Source: Pyropia haitanensis (lineage: Eukaryota; Rhodophyta; Bangiophyceae; Bangiales; Bangiaceae). Taken from it: DNA of 64,000 nt. Each line of letters starts with the position of its first letter. Within the stretch, counting starts at the first letter, position 1. The stretch is taken from contig SDUX01000002.1 of the NCBI GenBank assembly GCA_008729055.1, positions 2,197,874-2,261,873 on the forward strand. The letters are read 5' to 3'. The notes below the pieces were generated by a model. The model worked only from the letters and a program-made list of their open reading frames with translations, was not told the origin of the DNA and ran no database searches. This document shows positions 22,447-33,101 of this stretch, piece by piece. The position numbers and the translations under genes are program-made.

Positions 22447-24371
22447 TCATGGCCGTGATGCACCCTGCGCCATTCTCCCCTCCGAGGCGTCCACGAGCGT
22501 CACGCGGGCACCAAACGTGCGGACCAGCCACGTCCACATCGCCCGCCACGCGCGGTCTTCCCGGCGCGTCGCAGTGGCGGCCGCCGCACCCTCGTCACCA
22601 CCGGCGCCGCCACCGGGGGACCCCCGCCCCCGCCTGCGAAAGGTGAGCGACCGCAGCGCGGAGAGGGTGGTCAGCGGCGCGCGGGTGGCGGGGCCGAGCG
22701 CCTCCCCCCCGCGGATGGTCAGAGCGGTCAGCGTCGCGGCGGCCGGGGAGGCGGCGAGGCCGCGGACGAGCGCCGCCGCGCCGCCCGGACACACATCAAA
22801 CACAACCTCTAGCTTGGTCACCTGCGGCACCGGCCACGGACAAAAGAGACGGCCAGGAGCGTCGCCCGTCACCACCACGCGCAGCTTGCGGAGTGCGGGA
22901 AGGCGGCTGAGCAGCGCAAACGCATCGTGAGACACCTCCCGCGCAAGGTCCACATTGACGTACGTCGTCGCCGCTGCTGGGCTTGCATCGTCAAACAGCC
23001 GGACTAGCGCCGCGTCGTCCAGCAGGTTACCCGCGTCCTCTTCCCATGCGGACAGGTCCAAGACTTCCGGGAGGCACGCACAGCCGCGCACCGCGTCAGC
23101 AAGCCGGACGGGGGTGGTCGAGACCAGGTCCTCATCCCCTGGCCACAGCTCCAGCCGTTTCAGGGGGCGCCCGCGAAAGAAGGGGGCAAGCTCATCAGAG
23201 AGGTCCAGGCCATCAATAGCAAGGCAGTGCTGGAGGCTCACGTCCCGGAGGGATGGGAAAGCGGGCAGCGCCCAACATTCCCCCGTTGCGCCCGCGTGGA
23301 AGGTTGCGTTTACCAAAAGGGTCTCGACACTGGGAAAGAAGGATGCCATCGCCGACGCCACGTCCACATCCAGGTCGAGGCGCACATCCAGGTGCCGTAC
23401 TGCCGGCATGACGCCAACCGCCCGCAGCAGCTCGGCTGAATTGCGAGGCAGCCCACACAGGGCTTCGATAGAAGACTCCGACGACCCAAACTGCAGGGCC
23501 AGCTGAGTCACCGTGCGGCTGTGGGCCCGCCTACAGAACATCAAACCCAAACAACAACAAAGCCACAACCCGCAGCAATCAGTTGCGGTACCAGTCGTAG
23601 ACACGCCCACAGGAAATCCCCACCATTCGTTAGTCGCGCGGTCAGTATAGGAGACGGCCGCCGATAAATAGCGCACCACTGCAGCAGTTCCAGTCATACG
23701 AGACGGACACGCACATAGGAAACCAAAAGACAGCGCCCAACTGGCAACACGGAAACGTACATCAGGTCGCGGGCCACCATGTAGGAATCTTCCGTCCACC
23801 GCACATTCTCCAGTACCAGCTCCTTCAGCGGCCGGCAGCTGACCGGATAGCCTCGCAGCGGCGGCAACGCCTCGCCCGACGCCTCAAACACACGCAACGG
23901 AAAGAAACAGAGGGCGGGCGCTAGAGCGGCGTAGAAGTCCCGCTCCCAGGACACGTCCCTTACCGCGTCATTATCGACGAGGCACTCACGGTTGAGAACC
24001 AGTTGTCGGACGTAGCGGGTCTTGCGTGCAAAGCGGAGAAAAGTGGCCGCGTCGGACCGCGGGGAGCGGCCCCAGCCCGACACGCCGCTCGCTCGGGCCG
24101 CTGCTGCCATCGGGGGCTGCTCTCGGTTAGCCCCTACAGCCCAGACGCACAAGAAAGTGACTGAGTCGGCGCCGAGGTCGGCGAGGCGGCGGCAGGAAGA
24201 AAAGAGCGAGTTGTGGTAGCCTTGGTCATAGCAGTGCGCGCAGATGAGGAGAAGAAGGTCGTCGGGAAGGTCGAGTAGCGACAGTGAGGGGAGCGGGGGC
24301 CGAGGACGGGGCGGGGGAGACCGACGGCGGGGGGGGGGGGCCGCTTTGCGCTTACCACTGCGAAGCTGCAT
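22447..24371 (-). CDS. F-box-like protein with leucine-rich C-terminal half, two exons
   Basis: Exon 1 is 23761-24371 and exon 2 is 22447-23530, giving 564 residues. The start MQLRSGKRKAAPP is basic. Residues 25-70 (SLLDLPDDLLLLICAHCYDQ then SLFSSCRRLADLG) match an F-box: LPDDLL start, conserved hydrophobics, CRRLADL end. F-box proteins recruit substrates to SCF ubiquitin ligases through SKP1. The rest has irregular Leu-rich segments (VRHLDVRLDLDVDV, PLKRLELWPGDEDL, LRKLRVVVTGDAPGRL, VTKLEVVFDV) that look like degenerate LRRs forming the substrate-binding part. The intron has GTACGTTTCC at its start and TGTAG at its end, phase 2 (AT|G joins as Met), and keeps the frame open. The substrate is unknown. 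Confidence 0.7.
23531..23760 (-). other. Intron of the F-box-like gene, homologous to the intron at 27366-27614
   Basis: A GT-AG intron of 230 bases. Its first 20 bases (GTACGTTTCCGTGTTGCCAG) are identical to those of the intron at 27366-27614, and more internal blocks match, including GACCGCGCGACT followed by ACGA and TGGTGGGGA. Confidence 0.75.
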
Positions 24372-25219
24372 GGCCGGCCAGCCTTCGGTCGGGGCCGAGA
24401 CAAGGACCGCCACCGCCAGGTGGCTCAGCCACAGAAAAGGAAGGCCCGCCGGGGAAGGCCGACCGGGGCAAGGATGTTTGGTCACATGCAGAAAAGGCTG
24501 GGAACGGCAGGGCCGCCCCACGGGATGCACAGCCCTGCCAGACGTGGCGGCGCGACGAGGAGGGTGGGTGGACCACACTTTTGCTTTGTGGTCGGGCTAG
24601 AGACGGCACTGCGCCTCCCACTCCAATGCAAGATGTAAGTGCGCAGCGGCCACAACACAGACCGGATCCGTCCCGTCAAGCAACACACACCATCCACGGG
24701 CAGGCCACTTGTGTACTTGCAGGGCTTTCGGAGCGATCAATTGTGTCCGGGAGAGACTTCAGCCAAGAAAGCAGATGATCTTCAAAACATATTCAATCGA
24801 GATTGACTGGGCGCTGGGACTGACCGCATCACGCTGCTCATTGGCCAGATGGAATAGTATGGAAACGACTCACCGACAGCGTGGATCGGCGAATTTCCAC
24901 GCGGATGACCGGCGGGCCCGGCGAATGAGCGTGCAGTATCTCGGGTGGGGCACACGGACCCCGGCCACCGGCGGTGGCAGCCCTCGGGGTCACTGCTCGA
25001 CGCTCCTCACCATCGTCGGGCCAGGCGCAAGCAACACAGCAGTCGTCGTCGACAGCGCTGCGTGACCTGGAGGCAGTCCCCGCGCTCCCACCCTGTTCCC
25101 CTACTCGCACAGTTCTTTTGAGGTACCTTGCTGCTAGTTTTTGTGGGTCACGTCGGCTGTAGCTGTGTGCCCTTCGCCGGCCCTTCCCCCTCGGCTGTAA
25201 CGTCGCTCACTCCGGCACC
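24372..25219. other. Divergent promoter region, F-box gene and DAHP synthase
   Basis: About 850 bases with mixed composition between divergently transcribed genes, including a lower-GC patch near 24770-24860. No gene is supported. Control elements for both genes must lie here, but I recognise no specific site. Confidence 0.5.
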
Positions 25220-26776
25220 ATGGCGCTCCCGCGGCGGACTTCCACCATGGCGGCCTTCACCACTCCCTTGGCGCTGCCACTGGCGCACCCCGCTCCTGCG
25301 CTCTCCCTGCGGAGCTGCTCTCTGGTCCCCGCCGTGCCGCGGGTGGCCGGCCGGCCGGAGCGGCCCGGCCGGGCCCCCCGCATGGTCGCACCCCCACCGG
25401 CTGCGGCCCGCACCTGGTCCCCCGACTCGTGGCGCACGATGCCCATCAAGCAGACACCCACCTACCCCGACCAGGAGAAGGTCGAGGAGGTGGAGAAGCG
25501 CCTGCGCGGCGGGCTGCCGCTGGTCTTCTCGGGCGAGACGGACCGCCTGACCGCCGCGCTCGCGCGGGCGTCGGAGGGCAAGGCGTTTGTGTTGCAAGGC
25601 GGCGACTGCGCCGAGTCGTTTGGCGAGTTTGCCAAGTATGGCGGCAACAACATTGCCGACACGTTTACGCTGCTCATCCAGATGAGCATCGTGCTGATGT
25701 ACTCTATCGGGCCGGTCGTGAAGATTGGGCGCATGGCCGGGCAGTTTGCCAAGCCCCGCTCGTCGGCTGTGGAGCGCGCTAAGAACGCGGCGCTGAGCCT
25801 GCCGTCGTACCGCGGTGACATGATCAACGGGGAGGAGTTTGTCGAGGCTGCCCGCGTGCCCGACCCGGAGCGCATGTGGACCGCCTTTGTGCAGTCCACC
25901 GCGACCATGAACCTATTGCGGACGCAGGCCAGCGGCGGCGCCTTGGACCTGAACCGCGTGCAGGACATCAACCTCAAGTTTGTGGAAGGGACCGCCGCGG
26001 GCTCCCGCTTTGGCGAGTACGTCCGCAACGTCAGCGGCGCGCTGCGCTTCATGAGCAGCTGCGGGGTGCCGGTGGACAGCCCTGCCGTGACGACCGCCGA
26101 GTTTTACGTCAGCCACGAAGCGCTGCTGCTGCCGTACGAGGAGTCGCTGTGCCGGCCGGGCGCGCGGGATAGCGGCAAGGTGTACGCCACGTCGGGCCAC
26201 TTCCTGTGGCTCGGCGACCGCACCCGCCAGGTGGACGGTGCGCACGTGGAGTTCCTGCGCGGCATCGCCAACCCGATTGGCATCAAGTGCGGGCCGACGC
26301 TGGACCCCGCGGAGCTGCTCGAGCTGCTGGCCATCCTCAACCCAGACAACACGCCCGGCCGGATCACGCTCATCACGCGGATGGGGGCGGGCAAGATCAC
26401 CACCGGCCTGCCGCCACTGATCCGCGCCGTGCAGGAGGCGGGGGCGGTGGTCACCTGGGTGTGCGACCCGATGCACGGCAACACCGAGTCGTCGCCCAGC
26501 GGCTACAAGACCCGCTCGTTTGAGAATGTGCTGGAGGAGGTGCGTGGCTTCTTTGACGTCCACAAGCGGGAGGGCACCATTGCCGGGGGGATCCACCTGG
26601 AGCTGACGGGCCAGAACGTGACCGAGTGTGTCGGTGGCCTGCAGGCGCTGAGCCATGAGGACCTGGCCAACCGCTACGAGAGCACCTGTGACCCGCGGTT
26701 GAACGCGAGCCAGGCCCTGGAGCTGGCGTTTTTGGTGGCCGAAACGGTTGGCGGCCGGTGTTTCATCCAGGGCTAG
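25220..26776 (+). CDS. DHS: DAHP synthase, class II (plant type), plastid
   Basis: 3-deoxy-D-arabino-heptulosonate-7-phosphate synthase joins phosphoenolpyruvate and erythrose 4-phosphate in the first step of the shikimate pathway. The 518 residues match the class II family throughout. All four metal ligands are seen: Cys130 in QGGDCAESF, His419 in CDPMHGN, Glu461 in HLELTGQ and Asp491 in TCDPRLN. Their spacing equals that of the mycobacterial enzyme. Substrate motifs GRMAGQFAKPRSS, KCGPT and RMGAGK are present. The ATG at 25220 (CACCATGG) gives a leader of about 70 residues rich in Ala, Pro, Ser and Arg before the usual core start WSPDSWR, which fits a plastid transit peptide. A second ATG at 25247 (MAAFTT) is an alternative. 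The gene is one exon, intact and free of frame breaks. Confidence 0.97.
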   Translation: MALPRRTSTMAAFTTPLALPLAHPAPALSLRSCSLVPAVPRVAGRPERPGRAPRMVAPPPAAARTWSPDSWRTMPIKQTPTYPDQEKVEEVEKRLRGGLPLVFSGETDRLTAALARASEGKAFVLQGGDCAESFGEFAKYGGNNIADTFTLLIQMSIVLMYSIGPVVKIGRMAGQFAKPRSSAVERAKNAALSLPSYRGDMINGEEFVEAARVPDPERMWTAFVQSTATMNLLRTQASGGALDLNRVQDINLKFVEGTAAGSRFGEYVRNVSGALRFMSSCGVPVDSPAVTTAEFYVSHEALLLPYEESLCRPGARDSGKVYATSGHFLWLGDRTRQVDGAHVEFLRGIANPIGIKCGPTLDPAELLELLAILNPDNTPGRITLITRMGAGKITTGLPPLIRAVQEAGAVVTWVCDPMHGNTESSPSGYKTRSFENVLEEVRGFFDVHKREGTIAGGIHLELTGQNVTECVGGLQALSHEDLANRYESTCDPRLNASQALELAFLVAETVGGRCFIQG

Positions 26777-27266
26777 GGACGCCATTGCATGTTGAGAGCG
26801 CAGTAGGGGGGGTTCGGGTTGTTACTTTTTCCTGTACTGTCTGTTGTCAACTGTGTCTCGACAGCCATGTTAGTGTCTACGCTCCGCATCGGCGCGCTAG
26901 AGGATGACGCCAATTGTACGTGCGTGGGCTTCATCCCGGCGCGCCTTTCACCGCTCGTCGCTGTCTCTTGCACCTCCCGGATGAGACCTGGGTCCGTGTG
27001 CTCGTCAATGGTGTTCTGCTCCGCGCGGCCCATCAGGCGGGCACGACATCGTGACTAGACCCGTGCAAACAGAAAACCAAAGGCGTTCGTGCACAGGCCC
27101 CATGACCAAGGAGCAAACCGCACCGCTTTCACTCTTTGGAACGCGCTTCCCCCCCAATCATGGCCGCCAAAGCCCCCCCCTCCCGAGTCCAGCCGCAAAC
27201 GCCGCCGCAGCGCCGCCACCCGTCGCAGCCGCCACAGCACTTGGACGCTGCCCGTGCGCGGCGTCG
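26777..27266. other. Intergenic, convergent 3' flanks
   Basis: This is the 3' flank of DAHP synthase and of the three-exon gene that converges on it. Composition is moderate, with no recognised site and no gene. Confidence 0.5.
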
Positions 27267-28469
27267 CTATGCCTTCTTGTCAAACTCGCCGGCGTAGCCG
27301 AGGTGGATCGCCACCGGCGCCCGGCCAGGCGTCGGGGGCAGCTCCGCCGCGGACTTGGCTTCCGCCTACGTGCCTCAGAGCAAGCACAACCGACCGAGGC
27401 CAGTACGCGCAGGAGAACGACAACAGGAGAGAAAAGGAAGCAACCAGAGCGATCGAGAGACGCACTCACATAGACTCCCCACCACTCGTCAGTCGCGCGG
27501 TCCGCACGGCAGACGGCTGCCGACAAGCAGGGTGCCACCACGAGCTGCTCAGCGGGACGCCAACTGATAAGGAAAGACACACGGAGGACGCCAGCTGGCA
27601 ACACGGAAACGTACGGCCGAAAGGAGAGGGGACGCAGCGGATGCCACGGCCGGCGCTGCCGCCGCGTCCGCCGCGGGCGCCGCCCCGGGCGCGCGCTTGA
27701 AGTAGGCAATGTCAAACACGTTCTTGTACGGTCCCGTCGGCACAATCGTTGGCCGCTGGTCCCTGCGTACAGTACCAGCGCCGGCGCGACGGGGGAAGGG
27801 GCGGGCGCACGCGCGGGGGCAGGGGCGGCAACACGAGCGGTGGGGGGGGGCGCCAGCGGCGCACGACACGACGTGCGTTGCCAGAGAATACCGCGTGGGG
27901 ACGCCCACGGCCACAGCAGGACGCGTGCGCGTCAGTGACGGAAACAAAAACGAGCTCGCGTGGCTGCCGTGATGGCGCTGCGTGGCGCGGCCTGAACGGA
28001 TGCAAGCAGGGCCCAGCGGTGCAGACGCCCCGCCAAGACAAGCGTCATCCCCCCCCCACACCCCAGCACACTGCCACAAGCCCGTGCGTACGTCCAACAG
28101 CAGCACTCACGGGTACAGCGTGTCTGCCGCGGCCCCATCCACAGCGGCGGCCTGGCTCGTCACACCCCCCAAACACAACCAACGACGCGGGCCATCCATC
28201 GAGCCAAGCCCGCCAACCAGCCGGCCAGACAGCCAGCCAGCCAGCCAGCCAGCCATGCGCACCTCGCCACAACCGTCCACAACCTACCCAGGCGCCGGCG
28301 TCCGGTACTTGGACTGCTCCATCGGCAGCCGCAGCACGTCGTCCGCCACGTCGGGCCGCAGCAGCTTGCCCGTGGCGAGGCGCTCCTTGAGCGACGCAAG
28401 GAAGCCAATCACCCCCGACGGCGGCCGCGTCGCCGCCGCACGGGCAACCGCCGTGCCGCGGAGAGCCAT
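27267..28469 (-). CDS. Small three-exon protein, possibly a mitochondrial complex I accessory subunit
   Basis: Exons 28288-28469, 27615-27762 and 27267-27365 join in frame to 142 residues. Both introns are GT-AG (GTAGGTTG...ACGCAG and GTACGTTT...CACGTAG), and the phases match exactly. The product starts MALRGTAVARAAATRPPS, basic and Ala-rich like a mitochondrial presequence. It then has FLASLKERLATGKLL, MEQSKYRTPAPG, PTIVPTGPYKNVFDIAYF and an end GYAGEFDKKA. The L...KL...YRTPAP...VPTGP pattern weakly recalls the complex I subunit B14.5a (NDUFA7); I am not sure of that. The clean joining of three exons is itself good evidence of a real gene. Confidence 0.65.
27366..27614 (-). other. Intron 2 of the small three-exon gene, introner-like
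   Basis: A GT-AG intron of 249 bases, phase 0. It shares its first 20 bases and several internal blocks with the intron at 23531-23760 of an unrelated gene. Confidence 0.75.
27763..28287 (-). other. Intron 1 of the small three-exon gene
   Basis: A GT-AG intron of 525 bases between CCTGG and GGACC, splitting a Gly codon after its second base. It contains a run of CCAG/CTGG tetranucleotide repeats near 28230-28255. I see no similarity to the two homologous introns. Confidence 0.65.
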
Positions 28470-29094
28470 GACGCTGTCACAGGCAGGGTGCGGGGACGAT
28501 ACGGAAGAAGAAAAGAGTGCACCAACACGAAGGGGGGGCTCGTGAGAGAGACAGACTTGTGAGGGGAATAGACTTGGCCGGAGCACGAGCCCGTGTGTGG
28601 TGACGCCTCCATACGTGGCTCACGCAGCGGGAAGCGGTCGAGAGTTATTTCCCTCTTAACGCACAAATACATTCATTGCATGACTTTGATTCTGTGCCAA
28701 CGGAAGCTGACACAAGATCCTTACTCGTTATTCGTTCAGACGAGACAACACCAGTGCCGTCCTGCTCTCCCGCCAACCTGGGCCACGGTCGAGACGCCTT
28801 GGTCCATGCCCAAACCGCCCCCCCGCGTCCCCTCCTGAGCTTCAAGACCCCCCCCCTCTGGTTCGGCCAACCCGTTGCGTGCACCCCTCTCTCTTGCAAA
28901 CTGTTCCTCCCTCTCCCTACTTTTGCTTCTCCGTGCCAACCTCTTTTCTCCTTCGCGCAACCTCACTTTCCCTGTTCCAACCTGTTTTTTCCTCTACCAG
29001 CGTCGTCCTCGTTCTGTCGACCTCTTCCTGCTGGCGACCCCCCTCTCTGGGTCCACACCTCCCGCCCACTCTTTTTGAGCATCCACCCCAACCC
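28470..29094. other. Divergent promoter region; CT-rich 5' tract
   Basis: This lies between the three-exon gene (-) and the BRCT gene (+). From about 28840 to 29080 the + strand is strongly pyrimidine-rich (CT and TTC clusters), which may be a promoter or 5' UTR element of the BRCT gene. No gene is seen. Confidence 0.5.
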
Positions 29095-29686
29095 ATGGCG
29101 TCTTCTCCCCTTTGTACGCCCGCGGGCGAGCGGAGCACCCCCCCGCCCCCCACCCCGGGTGCCAGCCACAACGCGCGCAAGCGCCCGCGCGCGCCGTCGC
29201 CGCCGCCGCTGTCTCCGCCGTCGGCGGCGGTGGCACCGGGCACGGTGCCGCGGCGGGAGCCGACGGGCGTGGCCGATACGGACCGCGTCGTGGCGCCGCG
29301 GCTGCCGACGACGGCGACGGCACCGTCGACGGCGGAGCATCGGGGCTCACCGACGGCGCCGCCGCTGACGTTGCCGCCAACCCTGCCGGCCGCATCGACG
29401 CGGCTGCTGTCCGCCGGCGCGTCGCCGCGGCGGGTCCCCGCGTCGCGTGGTGCGGCCCCGCCGCCCGCCACCGCCGCCACCGCCGCGGCCGCCACCACCG
29501 CGGCGGCGGCGCCGACGCCCCAGGCGGCCATTGCCGCCGCCGCCGCCGCGTCCGCGTCCATGTGGGGCGGCGACGGCATGCGCGGGTACACGCGGGCCAA
29601 GGCGGCCAAGCAGGACGCGCGGCTGCGTGCCGAGTTCCCCGCCGCTCCCCCGCCGGCGGCGTGCCGCACCCCCGGCGGCGGCGGCA

Positions 29687-29728
<42 letters not shown>

Positions 29729-29931
29729 CCCGGCGGCGTGCGGCGGGCGCGCCCTTTGCCGGCCTCGTCGTCTGGGTCAATGGCCACACCCGCCCCGGCC
29801 GGCAGCAGGTGCGCGCGGCGGTCGCGGCGGGCGGCGGCACGTTTGCCGCGACGCCGCGGGCGGGCGTCACCCACGAGGTGGCCGACCGCGTGTCGGCCGC
29901 CACCGCCGCGCGGGCGGCGACCGCGGCGGGG

Positions 29932-29962
<31 letters not shown>

Positions 29963-30132
29963 GGCGCCGCCGCCACCTGGTCACCGCCGCGTGGGTGGAG
30001 GCGTGCGTCGCGGCGGGGCGGCGGGTGGCCGAGGCGCCGTACGTGCCGGCGGGGGCGGCGACGCCGGGGGGGGGGGGGGGGCAGCCGCGCCTGTCATGGG
30101 GGCGGGGGGGGGGGGCGGGCGGGCGCCCGTGA
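29095..30132 (+). CDS. REV1-type N-terminal BRCT protein without polymerase domain
   Basis: 345 residues from the ATG at 29095. Residues 1-150 are Pro/Ala/Ser-rich. At about 160-180 is GYTRAKAAKQDARLRAEF, matching the conserved segment just before the BRCT domain of REV1. From about 220 to 318 a BRCT domain follows: FAGLVVWVNGHTRPGRQQ, VAAGGGTFAATPRAGVTHEVAD and LVTAAWVEACVAAGRRVAE. It has the REV1 form V-N-G-x-T-x-P and the conserved Trp, plus Gly-rich insertions. REV1 is a deoxycytidyl transferase and scaffold of translesion synthesis, and its BRCT helps recruitment to DNA. The frame stops at 30132 after Gly-rich sequence near G runs at 30068-30080 and 30105-30115. I find no palm or finger motifs downstream before the next gene. 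It is either a free-standing BRCT protein or a truncated REV1. Confidence 0.7.
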
Positions 30133-31328
30133 GGGGGGGGGGGGGGGGGGGAAGCCCGCCTATGGACGGCTGCCGAGTCGTCTGGGGGGGGCGGTGGGGG
30201 AGCGCCGGTGCCGGTGGTGCCGCTGCTTCCGTCGGCGGCCGCCCCGCGGCACGCCCATGGGGTCGCAACGGGTTGTCGCGGGCGCGTCTAGCCGGCCGCT
30301 GGCGATGCCTGTCGCCGCCCGTGCCGCCCTTGCCCGACCGGTGACGGCGTCTGCCAGGCGCCGACGCGCCGTTTGTTTGCTCGTGTGTGTCTTTGCCGCC
30401 CCCCCCGCGCGCGCCCTGCCGCCTCCACAGGGAACCGCCGCTGCGGTGGCCGTCTCGTCCCACCTGCCGTCCTTCCCCCCCCCCCCCCCCGCCTCCGGGC
30501 TCGCCGCCTTGGGCCGCCCGCGCCCCTCGTGTCGTGTCCCCCCCCCACGGTCGCGGCGGCCGCGCCGCCACCGCGTCGGGGGGGGGCCACCGTCGCCGCC
30601 GTTGGCCACCGCCGGCACCGCCGGGCGGGCCGCCGCACCCCCCCCCACCTCCTCTGCCCGTCGCGCCTCTCCCACTGGAGCGGGCGCATTCCCCCCCCCC
30701 CTCCTCCGCCGCCCCCCCCCTTCGGCGGTGTGGCGTCTCCGTCGACGAGGACCCCCCCCCGCGCCGCACGCGGCCGTGGCGGCCGCGGTGTTCGTCGCGT
30801 CGGTTCTGTTTTTTTTTTTTTTTTTGGTCGTCGATGGAAATTTTGCAGCCACCAGCCACCAGCCACCCACCGCCACCGGCGGCGGGGCGCCGCCACCCTG
30901 GCGGATCCGCCGCGCCGCCGCCGGCCCACTCGTGCACCGTTCCCCCCCCCCCCCCCCCCACCCCCCCCCCGCCGCGCTTCCCGCCACCCGTGTGGCCCGC
31001 ACGGCGCCCCACGCGGCGGTCCTCCCCCCACGGCCACGACGGCGGGTGCGCGCCGACGCGGCCACCGCCACCGCCGCCGCCGCCGCCGCCGTCACTGCCG
31101 CCGCCGCCGGCACCACCGGCACCACCACTAGAGGACGGCGGCCACCCCCACCGCCGCCGCCGCCGCCACTGTGCCCCGCCGGCAGTCGGCCCCGCGGGCG
31201 GCGCCACCCCGCCGCCGCGCCTGCCGCACCGCGTGTCGCGCGGCGGCGGCCGTTGCGCGGCGGGACGCCGCCCCCCCTCCTCCCCCCCCCCCCCCCCCCC
31301 CCTGCCACACGGCCGCCCCCTCGGCGCC
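30133..31328. other. Intergenic, G/C and T runs
   Basis: This lies between the BRCT gene and the transporter. It holds G runs (30133-30150), C runs near 30477-30490, 30693-30720 and 30941-30970, and a run of about 17 T near 30809-30826. The open frames give Pro/Arg/Ala strings only. I specifically looked for the rest of a REV1 gene here and did not see it. Confidence 0.55.
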
Positions 31329-33101
31329 ATGGCGGTGGGCGCGTTTGCCGCCCCCACGGCCGCCGCGGTGACCCGCCTGGCCCCCACCCCCGTCGGCTGG
31401 GCGAGTGCCGGCGGTCGCCCCGCCGCCGCCGCCACCACCGCCACGGCCACCACCACCACCGCCGCCGCCGCCGCGGCGGCGGCCCGACGCGGCGGCCGCC
31501 GCGTGGCCGCGTGGCCGTCGGCGGCGGCGCGGGCGGCGGCGGCTGGCGGCGGCGGCTGGCGGCGGCGGCGGTGCCGGCGCCCCCACGGCGCGCCCGTGAT
31601 GGCCGCGTCGGACCGGGCGGCGGCGGTGCCGCTGCCGCACCCCCCCCCCCCCCCACCCCCGCGGCGCGCCCCCTCATGGACCTTGCCGGCGCCCCCCCCG
31701 CCACCCAAGCCCGCTTCCGTGCCGCCCGCCTCGCCGTCTTCCTCTGCATCGCCGCCTCGTACGCCGCCTACGTCCTCCTCCGGTCGGCGTTTACCTTTGT
31801 CGCGCCCGCGCTGCGGCCCGCCCTCGGCCTGTCGCTGGCGCAGGTCGGCGCCATCAGCTCCGTCTTCCCGTTTGCGTATGGCGGCTCGCGGCTGCTGACG
31901 GGTGTTGCCGCCGACGGGGCGAGCCCCGCCGCGACGCTCGCGGCGGGCCTCTTCCTCGCGGGCGCCTCGACCGCCGCGATGGGCGCCGCGACGACCGTGC
32001 CGGCACTCGTCGCCGCCTACGCCGCCGCGGGGGTGGTGCAGGGCGTCGGCGCCGGCGCGTGTGCGCGGCTGCTGACCGCGTGGTACCCCGCCGCGGCGCG
32101 GGGCGTCTGGTGGGCCGCGTGGTCCACGTCGGCAAACGTGGGCGCGTTTTTGGCGCCGCTGGTGTGTGGCTTCCTCGCCGCCCGGGGGAGTGGCGTGGGG
32201 GGGGTGGCGGGCTGGCGGCTGGCGCTGCTCGCGCCGGGGGGGGGGCGATGGCGCTCGCGGTGCTGACGGCGGTGGTGATGCGGGACTCGCCGGCGGCGGC
32301 GGGCTGGGCGGTGCCGTGGCAGCTGCCCGCCGAGGCGGCGGCGGCGGCGGCGGCGGCGGCCAAGCCGGCACCCGCCGCGGCGGCGGCGGGTGCTGACAAG
32401 GGGGTGGCCGCGGCGGCGGCGGCGGCGGCGGTGGCGGCGGTGCCGAGCCCCCCCCCCCCGCCGCCCGCCCCCGCCCCGCGTGGCAGACGACCATCCGCAC
32501 CGTCGCGCGGAACCGCTCCCTCCGCGCCCTCTCCGCCGCCTACTTCCTCGTCTACTTTGTGCGGCAGGGCCTCAAGTCGTGGCTCCCGTTTGCGCTGGGC
32601 GAGGTCAAGGCCTTCCCGCCCGCCACCGTCGCGGTGCTGCTGTCGTCGTTGGAGCTCGCCGGCGTCGCGGGCTCCTTCACGTCGGGCGTCGCGTCCGACG
32701 CGGCGGCCGGCCGCCGCGTGGCCGTCACGCTCGCCTACCTGGCCGGGCTGGTGGGCAGCCTCGCCGCGCTGGCGGCCGCCCCCGCGGGCGGGTTTTGGGC
32801 CAACGCCGCCGCGGCGGCGGCGGCGGGCTTTTGCATCAACGGGCCGCAGGTGCTCATCGGGCTGGTCGGCGCCGAGGCGACGCGGGGGAAGGGCACCGCC
32901 ACCGCGCTGGGCGTGCTGGGCGTGATCAGCTACATGGGCGCGGCGGTCGCGGGGTGGCCGCTGACGGTGGTGATCCAGCGGGGGGGGTGGGGCGTTTTTG
33001 GGGGGGTCATTGTCGCCGCGGTGCTCGCCGCGTGCGCGGTGCTGGCGCCCATGTGGAAGATGTCGGAAGCGACGAGCGCCGCGGCGGCCAAGGAGGAGTG
33101 A
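31329..33101 (+). CDS. OPA-family (GlpT/UhpC-like) MFS transporter, likely plastid, frame-broken
   Basis: A major-facilitator transporter of the organophosphate:phosphate antiporter family, which exchanges glycerol 3-phosphate or sugar phosphates for phosphate. Membrane segments include LAVFLCIAASYAAYVLL, then LGLSLAQVGAISSVFPFAYG, the family's signature region between helices 1 and 2. Also present are VVQGVGAGACARLLTAWYP and AAYFLVYFVRQGLKSWLPF, helix 7 as in UhpC/GlpT. The protein ends in KMSEATSAAAAKEE at 33101. Frames change at C15 (31640-31654), G10 (32236-32245) and C12 (32448-32459), so one protein must be pieced together. The ATG at 31329 (GCCATGG) gives an Ala/Thr/Arg-rich leader, MAVGAFAAPTAAAVTRLAP, like a transit peptide. 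Without it the start would be MDLAGAPPATQ at 31676. The substrate is unknown. Confidence 0.75.

Noticed and set aside
29095..31328. A complete REV1 polymerase
   Set aside because: No Y-family catalytic motifs could be found after the BRCT domain on the same strand.
29447..31675. A very long plus-strand frame leading into the transporter
   Set aside because: Only the last part, from about 31676, carries transporter sequence. The earlier part overlaps the BRCT gene in another frame and then reads as repeats.
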